Origin: Desulfovibrio sp.
GTDB taxonomy: Bacteria > Desulfobacterota > Desulfovibrionia > Desulfovibrionales > Desulfovibrionaceae
Direction of reading: 5' to 3'
NCBI GenBank assembly: GCA_030145055.1
Contig: JAQYWK010000002.1
Span: 784,824 to 848,823 of the forward strand
Length of the DNA: 64,000 nt
The notes beneath the pieces are model-generated. The model made no database searches. It had not been told where the DNA came from and saw only the letters and a list, made by a program, of their open reading frames with translations. This document shows, piece after piece, positions 1 to 9,958 of this stretch (position 1 is its first letter; each line of letters begins with the position of its first letter). Both the position numbers and the translations under genes were made by a program.

Positions 1-17
1 GTGGTCTTTCATCTATA

Positions 18-395
18 ATTCCTAGTTATTTTAACCTTATAATTTGCCTAAAAATCAACCCGTAACCATTTTAACAGAAACAATAGTTTTTATATTATCT
101 AAAAAACAACGTCAATTACTTTAAAAAAACTTAGTAGACAATATTGCAATTGCTATTCTTAAAGCCTTCACCTTTCAATTTGAAGCCTCCTAGCAACCTT
201 CTTCTGCATCCCACAAACCACATTCCCTTCCATCAAAACAATACCTAAACATACGCTTAGAAAGCTTCTCGGTTACTATTCCGGCCTTCGGATCATTCAT
301 ACTGAAGAAAACACAATATCCATTGTCTGTTAACCATACCACCACTTTTCAACGCATAGAGCACATTACCGGATGAATCGATACGTCACGTGACA
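18..395 (-). pseudogene. Degenerate second copy of relaxase 3' end and downstream flank (homologous to about 7418-7797)
   Basis: Long near-identical stretches shared with 7418-7797, e.g. ctattccggccttcggatcattcatactgaagaaaa and cattaccggatgaatc; stop codon lost and frame disrupted in this copy. Confidence 0.85.
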
Positions 396-651
396 CCATC
401 CAGCAAATATCTACGCCCTCGAGCCGACCGTTTCCTTTCATCAACTAAAAGCTAAAGAACAAAAGACTTTTTAAATGTTAAAAAACAGCAAAAACCACCC
501 CGTTTGGATGTCATCCATGAAAATATCATCATAATAAAAAACCAATATAAGATTAAAAAGCTCAAAACACTTAAAATTATTAGACATATACGAATTGTAT
601 ACTCTTTGCTTTTGTCGCATACATTACGTCAAATCAAAGGAGATACTATAT

Positions 652-1574
652 ATGGAACTTAATTACGCTATAGAAATGTTCTTACAGCACTGTCAATTAG
701 AGCGAAACCTTTCTGAACTGACTTTAAAAGCATATGAAAAAGATTTAGATCAATTTAAAAGTAAAATAGATACACCTAATATATGCCTAGAAGAGATATA
801 TAAAGAATTTCTTCGCGAATACATTAAATACCTATCATCAAAATATAAACCTAGAAGCATTAAAAGAAAGATTGCTACACTTAAGTCTCTTTTTACTTTC
901 TTTGAACGTGAAGATATTATTAATACAACTCCATTTAGGAAAATACATTTAAAATTGAATAGATCAAAGAATTAAATAAAATAATACGTAAATCATCTCT
1001 AAATAGAATAATTTAATATGCATATTTTAAAAAAAACGAATTTGTATCAGAAAGTAGATCATATAGAGAAGCAACACGAGACATATCTGTAATATAACTT
1101 TTATTCTCAACAGGAATAAGAGTCTCTGAACTATGCAACATTACATTTAATGAAATAGATTTAAAAAACAAAGTTCTCACGATACATAGAAAATGGAAGA
1201 AAGAAAGAATAATACCACTTTGTGAAAAAAAATCATTAGCCATTTTAAAAGAGTATGCTCACCTTTATGAGGAGTACTTGCCTCATTCTACATCGTTTTT
1301 CCTAAATAGAGACTGTCATCCCCTTTCTGACCAATCGGTCCGACGAATAATAAATAAATGTTGCGCCATTGCAGGAGTGTCCGAACATATTACTCGACAT
1401 ATGTTTAGACACACCATTGCGACCATGCTTCTTGAGAACGGTTTGGACATAAGAAACATACAAACATTATTAGGACATAGTTCACTTGCTGTAACAGAAA
1501 TATACACTCATGTAAGCCTTTCATCACAGCGTAGTATACTTACTTTGAAGCATCCCAGGAAAAATTTTTGCTGA
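652..1574 (+). pseudogene. Tyrosine recombinase/integrase (XerC/D-like), disrupted
   Basis: N-terminal SAM-like domain in ORF 595-975; C-terminal catalytic motifs HITRHMFRHTIATMLLENGLDIRNIQTLLGHSSLAVTEIYTHV in ORF 1278-1574; in-frame stops between them, including VI*LLFSTGIRVSELC. Confidence 0.85.
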
Positions 1575-1606
1575 TCGGGACATACTGATAACTGAGAATT
1601 ATTTAT

Positions 1607-2983
1607 ATGAAATATTCAGATGACCAGCTTCTTGAATTTGAAAAAAAATGGTGCTCATATGGCGATACTGTCCACTACAACGACCCCGTGCATATCTTCG
1701 AATCGTGTAGCGAATCATACCTCAAAGATTATCAGGGCAATAATTATCTCGACTTCCAGATGGCTTACTCGGCAGCAAATTTCGGCTATGCGAATCCAAC
1801 TCTTGAAAGCACACTTATCAAACAGGCTCGTCAACTGCCTATGGTAGCTTCTGAATATCTTTCGGAAAAAAAAATACTGCTCAGCAAGCTGATAGGTGAA
1901 TCCATCGAAGAAAAATGGAAAAAAAAAGGACGGGTGCACTTCAACGTAGGCGGAGCACAATCTATTGATGATTCTCTGAAGCTAGTCTCTGCAAATTGTG
2001 GTCACAGAAATGTATTCGCCTTCGAGGGGTCTTACCACGGGCGAACCCTCGGAGCTTCCGCCATCACATCGAGCTTCAGGTATAGGAAGAAGTTCGGCTC
2101 ATTCGGCAGCAGGGCATATTTTGTCCCCTATCCATATTGTTTTAGATGTCCTGCAGGGGCAAATAAAAGCAACTGCTCAATGGAATGCTTGAATCTTTTT
2201 AAACGCCTTTTTGAAACTGAATATGCGTCGGTTCTTGATGTTCGCAACAATGATCCGGAATACGTGGCTTTTTATATAGAGCCTGTTCAGGGGACCGGTG
2301 GGTACATTATACCTCCCTTTGACTACTATAAAGAACTGTCCAAAATACTAAAAAAATACAATATCTTACTAGTAGCCGATGAGATCCAGATGGGGTTTTA
2401 CCGCACTGGAAAATTGTGGTCTATGGAACACTTCGGAGTGGCGCCGGATATTCTTGTTTTTGGAAAATCCATGACCAACGGAATGAATCCCTTAGCAGGT
2501 TTATGGGCTAAAGAAGATCTAATTACTCCAGAAAAGTTTCCTCCGGGCTCAACTCACTCCACTTTTGGATCGAATCCCCTGGGAGCTGCGCTGGGCTGCG
2601 AAGTTTTCAATATTATTGATCAGAATGATTACGAAACAAGCGTTAGCAGGCTGGGAGAATATCTACTTGAAGGATTGCAGGACTTAAGTTCAAGGCATGC
2701 CGAGATTGGGGATGTTGATGGGTTAGGTCTGGCTGCGCGAATCGAGATATGCCATGCGGATGGAAAAACTCCCAATAAATTTTTAACAGATACAATCAAA
2801 CAACTCGGCATGACGAGATCTATTGAGACCGATTTCGGGGCGATGAGACTCGTTCTGGATGTAGGCGGATACTATAAAAATGTATTCACACTTGCCCCGT
2901 CACTTAACATAACCTTTGAAGAAATAGATACTTTTTTAGTACTTTTTGAAGCGTATCTGGTGATGGCAAAGGGGCAGGCATGA
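1607..2983 (+). CDS. Class III PLP-dependent aminotransferase
   Basis: 458 aa; FEGSYHGRTLGA, LVADEIQMGFYRTGKLW, FGKSMTNGMNPLAG motifs. Confidence 0.9.
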   Translation: MKYSDDQLLEFEKKWCSYGDTVHYNDPVHIFESCSESYLKDYQGNNYLDFQMAYSAANFGYANPTLESTLIKQARQLPMVASEYLSEKKILLSKLIGESIEEKWKKKGRVHFNVGGAQSIDDSLKLVSANCGHRNVFAFEGSYHGRTLGASAITSSFRYRKKFGSFGSRAYFVPYPYCFRCPAGANKSNCSMECLNLFKRLFETEYASVLDVRNNDPEYVAFYIEPVQGTGGYIIPPFDYYKELSKILKKYNILLVADEIQMGFYRTGKLWSMEHFGVAPDILVFGKSMTNGMNPLAGLWAKEDLITPEKFPPGSTHSTFGSNPLGAALGCEVFNIIDQNDYETSVSRLGEYLLEGLQDLSSRHAEIGDVDGLGLAARIEICHADGKTPNKFLTDTIKQLGMTRSIETDFGAMRLVLDVGGYYKNVFTLAPSLNITFEEIDTFLVLFEAYLVMAKGQA

Positions 2984-3909
2984 TCAGCCCCGGAGAAATC
3001 CATCGGTATTCAACTAAACTTCTATCCCCAATTTCAAAAATATTAGGATTCATCGAAAATAAATATTTTAAAAACAAGAAAGACAAATATTGTGACCGTA
3101 CCCCGATATTATTCATTGTTGGCCCCCCGCGGAGTGGCACAACGATAACATATCAATGTCTTACTCATTGCTTGGAGGTTAATTACCCATCCAACCTAAC
3201 AGCACTCTTTCCCAACGCCCCTGCTGCAGGAATAACTTTGAATGGCTTGTTTAGGAAACGTCCGCATCAAGCCTTTGAATCAGTGCATGGATACAGTCTC
3301 GGTGATGGCTTATACGGACCTAACGAATGGGAAACGTTGTTCGGTTGCAAGGTCTTCCCCGAGTTGAGAGAATATTACGGCAGTGCGGAATTGGAAAAGT
3401 TCCAGTCAGCATGGCTGAAGATGGATCAAACTCCTTTAATCTTAAAAACATTAAATGCTATCAATCATGTTGAGATCTTGCTGGATTACTTCCCATGTTG
3501 CAAATTTCTATATGTAAGCCGTACTCCTATCGATACAGCCCGTTCAATTTACAGGGCAAAAAAAAGGGAAGGATGTCTAAATGAAGATTTATGGTATGTT
3601 AAGTCTGGTAATCATGATGTAGACTCAGATTTTAACCATGCCGAAAAAATATGTCGGCAGATCAAATCAATTCAGTGCGATTTTGACAGAGTGAAAAAGA
3701 ACATACCTGAAAAGCAATGGAAATGCATTGACTATACAGAATTTTGCAACTCTGCTCTTAATGAGATTAAGATTATTAAAGAATGGCTAAAACCTGACCT
3801 TGAATGGCGCAAAGGGTGGTGTTTGCCAAAACTGGAGGCTAGGCCCGCACAGCCACTGGAGAACCAGGAGTTAGAGAAAGTTTTTAGACACGAATTTCCA
3901 CCAGCTTAG
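2980..3909 (+). CDS. Sulfotransferase family protein
   Basis: 309 aa; PAPS-binding-like loop FIVGPPRSGTTITYQCL and FLYVSRTPIDTARS; ATGA overlap with upstream aminotransferase. Confidence 0.8.
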   Translation: MISPGEIHRYSTKLLSPISKILGFIENKYFKNKKDKYCDRTPILFIVGPPRSGTTITYQCLTHCLEVNYPSNLTALFPNAPAAGITLNGLFRKRPHQAFESVHGYSLGDGLYGPNEWETLFGCKVFPELREYYGSAELEKFQSAWLKMDQTPLILKTLNAINHVEILLDYFPCCKFLYVSRTPIDTARSIYRAKKREGCLNEDLWYVKSGNHDVDSDFNHAEKICRQIKSIQCDFDRVKKNIPEKQWKCIDYTEFCNSALNEIKIIKEWLKPDLEWRKGWCLPKLEARPAQPLENQELEKVFRHEFPPA

Positions 3910-3917
3910 GTGAGGCA

Positions 3918-6900
3918 TTACAGATTAGGATCGATCGTGCTTCCTGTTAATTTATTTGCGATATCAAACAAAAAATCCTCCAAAGAGTCGTTATGTAACA
4001 AATGATGAAGTATTTCTCTTGTTGAGTTTTCATTTTCTGCCGCTGAAATAGAAAACTGCATTGAATGAAACCAGTCGTAATCTCTTACTTGGCTGATGAT
4101 GCGTTTTAATTCGCTGTCATCGTCATCGTTTCTGATTATTGTCCAGTCTAAGCCCCTACTGGATGCCTCTCGCCAAAAATGCTGCGGAGCAAACATGGCT
4201 CCGGCGCGTAATGCAATCTGAATTTCCTGATGCAAAAAATCTTCTTTTTTACAGAAATCAAACATGAAACGGATCGTCTCTGCAGGAAAATCAAGGATAG
4301 TTTTCTGGGCAAGTCTTCCAAGCCTGAATAGCCCCTGTGCATTAGCTTCAGGCAAAAATTCTTTTATAGTGAAATCTTTATTATGAAATAACATTGATGT
4401 GAAATGCGGTACGATTGGGTCATACTGGCTTTCGGATGAAGCATTATCTGTCATATGCTTCATGTAAAATAGCTCTGGATGGCTATCACGCATTAAATTC
4501 ACATAGTAAGCTGAAATATCCATATGCTGCGGATCCAACTTACTAATTCCACCCAGTATACCCAGACAATAGTCATGAATTCTTAAACTATCACCTGCAA
4601 AAGCCTGACGTAAAAAAGAAAATATTCTGTCATTTTTATAGTCGAGGCAGATCAGGAATCTTAGGATCAATCTGGTAGCGGAGTTCTGATATATCAGCCC
4701 GCAAATGTCTTCATATTCGAGGTTAAAAAGGCCATCACGTAACGCTTGTCGGAGCTTATCCTTCCAATACCAATCAATGGTAAACAGATCTCCCAACTTA
4801 TCTGTCCGATGAAAATGAAACAAAGCCCGGCTGTTATCAGATAAGATTTCGTGAATCTTGCTTGCTAGGAACTCAGGCGAAAGAGTTGATACGATTGAAC
4901 TTAAGTGAGAAAGGAGTTCTTCCCGTGCCAATATTCCTGCAGGGCCATTTCTTAATACATAAATCAATATTGAATTAAGCAGGATACTGGTCCAGTTTCG
5001 TTCATTTTCAAGATTAACCTTGGTAACGTGGACCTGCTTGGCGATATATTCAATGAAATCAAGAAAATTGTCAGGTGTCAGTTTGGCTCCGAAATGGAAA
5101 GGAATTTTAGCAAAAAAGCGATGATCACTATCCAACATCATATTCAGCAGCTTTGGATAGTTGTCCTTTTCCATCAGAGAGACCGCAGACAGCATTGAAT
5201 CTGTTTCGTATTCTGAAGATATGCTTGTATGTCTGCGTAGAAGTGCCGCAAGCCTTACGATATTTTTGTCATAAGTATTGCCGTTTTTGTATAACAAAAG
5301 CTGCTCAGAATCTGAGCATGACGCAACAAAAAAAACCAGTGCATTAAAATAATGATTTATATAAGCAGTATCTCTCTCTTCGTATAAGGACAATACTGTG
5401 TTGAACTCTTTATAAGCTTCGTAGAAGTCATAACCCTGATGCTTAAAGTCGTTATGCCACTTGTAATCGTATAAATATATCTTGCCGAAGATGTATTCTC
5501 CCATGCGCTCTTCAGCAAATCGTACATTTCCATAATTATTGAGATATAGAATTCCAGCACTGCATAACTTTTGAACTTCAGGAGGAGTGGTAGGAGAGTT
5601 TAAACGCACACGAAGGTTTTTATGTTCTTCAACCTGTCTACAAAACCAGACAATGGTATGATCTGCATTAGTTAGTCGCTCGGCTCTTCCTGCTTCAGTT
5701 CTTTTTTTATAAGTTCCGTTATACAATGACAGTTCAGATATCTCGCTGTGCTCTGAAATTCCGGACTCAAAAAAGTATGTAAAAAGAAGTGGATCCTGTA
5801 GTAATTTGTGTAGATATTTATACCGTGAAGTCAGGTATCTTTGTGTGTCAGAAGATTTCTGAAGCACATTTTTGACATCATCCATATTGAACTGTGCAAG
5901 AACGAAAGGTTCCGCCTCATAATTCCGTTCAAAATCATGACCAATTCTGTTCCAGAAATCATTTCTGCATGAGATGATAGCTTTTACAAACCCATCTCTA
6001 TGTTGATCAAGTATATGTACAATGTCAGTTAGCAGACGTCTCAAATCATCAAGATTGTCCGCTTCATTAACTCCATCAACAATAAAGATAATTCTCTTTC
6101 CGAGACTTTTTGCCATACTACAGATAGATCGAACATCACTGTATTCATCGGTGATGCGCAAAAACCAGTCATTCAGCGTCGCTCTGGTTTCTTTGGCAGG
6201 GATAAATACAGACAGGCAATCCAAGCTTTCATCTGCCTTCAGTTCGTTCAGGAGAGATGTTTTTCCATGGCCGGCATCACCGAGAACCAGTTGCAGGTTT
6301 TTAGAAGATTCTGTCTCAAAGATGAATTCTGCAAGGCGCTCATATGCTTCAGTCCGTTTGATGTGGTGAAACGGGGCCGGATCTGCTTTGCGCAAATTAT
6401 CTAGCTCTATCAAGCGGTCTTTCAATGCTAGATATGAAAGGATTAACCTTTTATCTGCAGTTTTCTCATAAATTCTTTCATACAGTGTCTCAACGAATTT
6501 ATTGGCAGTACTTTGCGCATGGCGCAATCCAAAAGAATCACTAGCTTCACTGATGCGCTTTTCATGTATATCTTTTAAAGTACGTATCTTTTCAAGAGGG
6601 GAAGGACTTACCGATGCGACAAAATGGCTATGACGTGTAATCATATTCGCAAGCGGCTTCTCATTGGCATTATATCCGAGTAAGACTATTGGTGATTCTG
6701 CTATTTTTCTTTCAATCCACGCAATAACATCTTTACTTATCTTCTTTTCAAAATCTTCATGAGTCCAAAGAGCATTTGACCTTGTAATATCGCCGCATGC
6801 TTTAATAAGCATTCCAACACCTACATTTTTAGGTATCTCTCCATTTTCGATAGCGTTGTAGTCAAATACCTCGTGCTTAAATTTTGTTTCATCAGTATTT

Positions 6901-7397
6901 AAAATCTTTTTATTACTATCTTCAATTCTATGCTCTATAAAATTGTCAAAGTTAGTAGTAACAACTATCTTGATATAATCATTTTTCCATAAATCAACAA
7001 TGCGTTCTAAAGTTAATATTCCATCTTCAGAAAATTCAGACAGAGCTTTTTTTTGAAGTTCATGAAAAAAAGAATATGCAGTTTCCGGAGAAGTTTCATG
7101 CCGAAATTTATGAATAAAAAGGCTGATTAATTCATCAGCTTCTTCGTCGGTAACATCTGCCGCATCTTTGCTTTCGTCTTTTTTGTCGAGTTTATTACCG
7201 ACTTGTTCTACAATTAGCTCTTCATCTTCAGTCAGTCGGCATTTAATGCTGCGCAAAAATTCAAGCGCAAAACGAAGAGTTGTCGGTATCCCGTACTCAA
7301 AAGAGACACCGGCTCCAATGAAAAAGCTCATGGCGGTTGTTTTCCCGGCATCATTAAGGAGAACCCAATCCAGTAACTGCTCTACTACTGTCTTCAT
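3918..7397 (-). CDS. SIR2-like plus STAND-type P-loop NTPase (Avs5-like) defence protein
   Basis: 1159 aa; N-term SFFIGAGVSFEYGIPT and VVTTNFDNFIEHR (SIR2-type); central LVLGDAGHGKTSLLNEL and IIFIVDGVNEAD (P-loop/Walker B); long helical C-terminus. Confidence 0.8.
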   Translation of the reverse strand: MKTVVEQLLDWVLLNDAGKTTAMSFFIGAGVSFEYGIPTTLRFALEFLRSIKCRLTEDEELIVEQVGNKLDKKDESKDAADVTDEEADELISLFIHKFRHETSPETAYSFFHELQKKALSEFSEDGILTLERIVDLWKNDYIKIVVTTNFDNFIEHRIEDSNKKILNTDETKFKHEVFDYNAIENGEIPKNVGVGMLIKACGDITRSNALWTHEDFEKKISKDVIAWIERKIAESPIVLLGYNANEKPLANMITRHSHFVASVSPSPLEKIRTLKDIHEKRISEASDSFGLRHAQSTANKFVETLYERIYEKTADKRLILSYLALKDRLIELDNLRKADPAPFHHIKRTEAYERLAEFIFETESSKNLQLVLGDAGHGKTSLLNELKADESLDCLSVFIPAKETRATLNDWFLRITDEYSDVRSICSMAKSLGKRIIFIVDGVNEADNLDDLRRLLTDIVHILDQHRDGFVKAIISCRNDFWNRIGHDFERNYEAEPFVLAQFNMDDVKNVLQKSSDTQRYLTSRYKYLHKLLQDPLLFTYFFESGISEHSEISELSLYNGTYKKRTEAGRAERLTNADHTIVWFCRQVEEHKNLRVRLNSPTTPPEVQKLCSAGILYLNNYGNVRFAEERMGEYIFGKIYLYDYKWHNDFKHQGYDFYEAYKEFNTVLSLYEERDTAYINHYFNALVFFVASCSDSEQLLLYKNGNTYDKNIVRLAALLRRHTSISSEYETDSMLSAVSLMEKDNYPKLLNMMLDSDHRFFAKIPFHFGAKLTPDNFLDFIEYIAKQVHVTKVNLENERNWTSILLNSILIYVLRNGPAGILAREELLSHLSSIVSTLSPEFLASKIHEILSDNSRALFHFHRTDKLGDLFTIDWYWKDKLRQALRDGLFNLEYEDICGLIYQNSATRLILRFLICLDYKNDRIFSFLRQAFAGDSLRIHDYCLGILGGISKLDPQHMDISAYYVNLMRDSHPELFYMKHMTDNASSESQYDPIVPHFTSMLFHNKDFTIKEFLPEANAQGLFRLGRLAQKTILDFPAETIRFMFDFCKKEDFLHQEIQIALRAGAMFAPQHFWREASSRGLDWTIIRNDDDDSELKRIISQVRDYDWFHSMQFSISAAENENSTREILHHLLHNDSLEDFLFDIANKLTGSTIDPNL

Positions 7398-7577
7398 CTG
7401 TTCCTTATAATAAATAATTCTCAGTTATTTTATAGTTTTAATTTGCACAAAAATCACTCTACAACCATTCTAATGAAAACAACAACTTTTATGTTATCTA
7501 AAAAACAACGTCAATCACTTTAAAAAAACTTAGTAAGCAATATTGTAAATGCTATTCTTAGAGTTTTCATCTCCAAC

Positions 7578-9254
7578 TTAAAGCCCTCTAACAACTGTCT
7601 TCTGCATCCGACAAACCTTGTTACCTTCCATCATCACATTAGGCCCAAACATACGCTTAGCAAGCTTCTCTGCTACTATTCCGGCCTTCGGATCATTCAT
7701 ACTGAAGAAAATACTATCACCGTTATCTTTGATCATGCCGCCGTTTTCCAACGTATAGAGTACATTACCGGATGAATCCACACGCCAGCTCATGTTCTTC
7801 ATCGCAAGTTTACCAAAGTTTATATCATTATCTTTATCATTCCGCTGAAACCTTTGAGCAACGAAGTAATTCTTCTTTTCCTCAGCTTGTAGCTGGAGCA
7901 TTTTAGCAATGGATAATAGCTTGCGCTTATCCTTCCAAGCTAGACTGGAATCCACACGAATCTGACTTTGTTTCAGCTTCCAGTTTGGTGTTGAAAGATC
8001 TGATTTCACAAACTCAGCCTGCGGCTTGTTTACAATCGATTCCTTCTTAGAGCGTAAAACCTGCAAGGCAACTTCATCTCCGTTTTCAGCCTTCCATTTA
8101 AGAAAGTCACTCCAACGATTGAACGGAGTCAGCTTTCTAAGATCTGCCCTTCTACTTGCAACATCCGCCTTTATAGCCTCAAGATTCTCAGTTTTCTTGC
8201 CTGCTGCAACTGCAAGCAATCTGCTCCGATCTTTCGGGCTAAGTTTACGCTCACGCTTGATTTCTTTGATCTTGCTTCCCCATAAGGCAGTAGCTTTATT
8301 CCATCGTTCATCTTGCTCAGCTTTGATTTCCTCATAAGCCTTCTTCCTACCATCTATGGCCTCACGATACTGAGAGTAAAGCTCTCCCCGCTTTTTATGA
8401 AGCGGACGCGACACATACCTTTCCTTCTCATCTATACTCTGCACAGCTGCAATAGGCTTTTGATATTGACCGAGCTTGGCTTCAAGCTTTCCCTTGGTAA
8501 AATTTCGATCCAATCTACTAGCTTTAACGGCAGTGTTGGAATGCTTGTCTTTGATGATACAGCCATTCCCTCTAGCTTTAACCTCAACGCCTATCTGCGC
8601 CAGCGAGTTATGGAAATCCTGCCAATTCTGTGCGCTATCCAGTGACTTGAAAATAAAGTCCTTACGCTCTTTCACATAAGAATCAAAAGACTGCTGTCCG
8701 GAATGTGCCTCATAAGTATCAGCCCTATCGTTACTGCGCTTCGGTTCCAGATCCTTTTGCCGACCATTATCAAACTTCAAACCAAACTTCTGTTCCAGCT
8801 CACGATGCAACCGATCACGCTTGAAGTAGTCCCGGTAGGGTTCATGTCTAGTGAGGGTTTCAGGATGAATCATATTATAAGCAATATGCATGTGGATGTT
8901 GTTAGTATTCTTATGAACTCCACAATGACGCTGATGGTCTTCAAATCCTAAGACCTTGGCAAATTCCTTTTCCATCTGCTTACACTTCTCTGGAGTCAAC
9001 AGAGCTTCATCTTCCGGCCTGAAGGAAACTATCAGGTGGTAAGTCTTTTCCTTTTTGGTGCGCTGATTCAGATCCTGAGTATCCAATACTTCTTGAACCG
9101 CCAGTAGATAATTATCCCCGGCCCAGCATCCATCATTCCAAGAATAAAGAGTCTTCTCACCTTTGTTCTTGGCATCAGCAATGTAATTGGCCAGTCGCCC
9201 GTAATTATCATTTTGAGGCTTGCAGGATATTCTTCGACTGATCATAACGACCAA
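7578..9254 (-). CDS. Relaxase/mobilization nuclease (MobA/VirD2-like)
   Basis: 558 aa; HCGVHKNTNNIHMHIAYNMIHPET histidine triad; paired with MobC-like gene. Confidence 0.9.
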   Translation of the reverse strand: MVVMISRRISCKPQNDNYGRLANYIADAKNKGEKTLYSWNDGCWAGDNYLLAVQEVLDTQDLNQRTKKEKTYHLIVSFRPEDEALLTPEKCKQMEKEFAKVLGFEDHQRHCGVHKNTNNIHMHIAYNMIHPETLTRHEPYRDYFKRDRLHRELEQKFGLKFDNGRQKDLEPKRSNDRADTYEAHSGQQSFDSYVKERKDFIFKSLDSAQNWQDFHNSLAQIGVEVKARGNGCIIKDKHSNTAVKASRLDRNFTKGKLEAKLGQYQKPIAAVQSIDEKERYVSRPLHKKRGELYSQYREAIDGRKKAYEEIKAEQDERWNKATALWGSKIKEIKRERKLSPKDRSRLLAVAAGKKTENLEAIKADVASRRADLRKLTPFNRWSDFLKWKAENGDEVALQVLRSKKESIVNKPQAEFVKSDLSTPNWKLKQSQIRVDSSLAWKDKRKLLSIAKMLQLQAEEKKNYFVAQRFQRNDKDNDINFGKLAMKNMSWRVDSSGNVLYTLENGGMIKDNGDSIFFSMNDPKAGIVAEKLAKRMFGPNVMMEGNKVCRMQKTVVRGL

Positions 9255-9622
9255 ACCTTTTCACATAATTCTTTCTGACGCAGCCTCAACTCTTCAAGCA
9301 GCTTCTCAACATCGAGCCGGTGTTTGTCGTCATCAAGAATCCACATTTTAAGAAGACCACCAAGTCGAGCAAGGTCAGCATTAATTTTTAACAACTCCCG
9401 CCGTGCCTGCTGATCCTCTCGACTCTTAATTTCGTGACCAAGACAGACGGCTTTCGCAAAAGCGGAAAGAGACAAACTGCACTGCTTTGCAGTGGCACTG
9501 ACTTTCATGTGCTCTTCTTCAGAGACATATGCTTTTATGACCTTCTTATTACTCGGCACGAATTCCATCTCCTTACTGGACTGTCTTAGCTTCTTACGTT
9601 GAGCCGCAGGCGAATAAGCCAA
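9242..9622 (-). CDS. MobC-like plasmid mobilization relaxosome protein
   Basis: 126 aa; KKVIKAYVSEEEHMKVSATAKQCSLSLSAFAKAVCLG RHH-like; overlaps start of relaxase gene. Confidence 0.75.
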   Translation of the reverse strand: MAYSPAAQRKKLRQSSKEMEFVPSNKKVIKAYVSEEEHMKVSATAKQCSLSLSAFAKAVCLGHEIKSREDQQARRELLKINADLARLGGLLKMWILDDDKHRLDVEKLLEELRLRQKELCEKVWSL

Positions 9623-9639
9623 CCTCAGCCGCTAGGCTG

Positions 9640-9695
9640 GGCAGGACGTAAGGTCGTCCACTTTGGAAAAGTGGGCCTACCTTACCTGTCCTGCC
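9640..9695. repeat. Imperfect inverted repeat upstream of mobC (oriT candidate)
   Basis: Arm ggcaggacgtaaggtcgtccactt (9640-9663) versus reverse complement of aagtgggcctaccttacctgtcctgcc (9669-9695): ggcaggacaggtaaggtaggcccactt. Confidence 0.6.
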
Positions 9696-9750
9696 TTCGG
9701 ACTCCGCAAGAGTATAAGCGATTTACCGAGAATTTTGCAATTTATTTAAT

Positions 9751-9850
9751 TATTCTCGTTAGTTCTCGTTTATTCTTGTAGATTCTCGTTAAGTCTCGCT
9801 AATTCTTGAATACTCTTGTTACTTCTTGCATAATCTCGCAAATTCTCGTT
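9751..9850. repeat. Ten tandem 10-bp units with invariant TCTYG core (nnnTCTYGnn)
   Basis: tatTCTCGtt agtTCTCGtt tatTCTTGta gatTCTCGtt aagTCTCGct aatTCTTGaa tacTCTTGtt actTCTTGca taaTCTCGca aatTCTCGtt. Confidence 0.9.
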
Positions 9851-9958
9851 ATGTTCTGTCGACAAAATGTTGATTTACCAATAAGCCTTCAATCACACGA
9901 ATTAATTATATAGAACAAACTAAATAATCTTCTTTATCTAACGACAGGCTTTATTTTA

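Noticed and set aside
1013-1243. 76-aa minus-strand ORF
   Set aside because: Lies antisense to the disrupted integrase, whose plus-strand frame gives recognisable catalytic-domain sequence
9751-9850. CRISPR array
   Set aside because: Period is 10 bp with a 5-bp core and no spacers of CRISPR length; no cas genes
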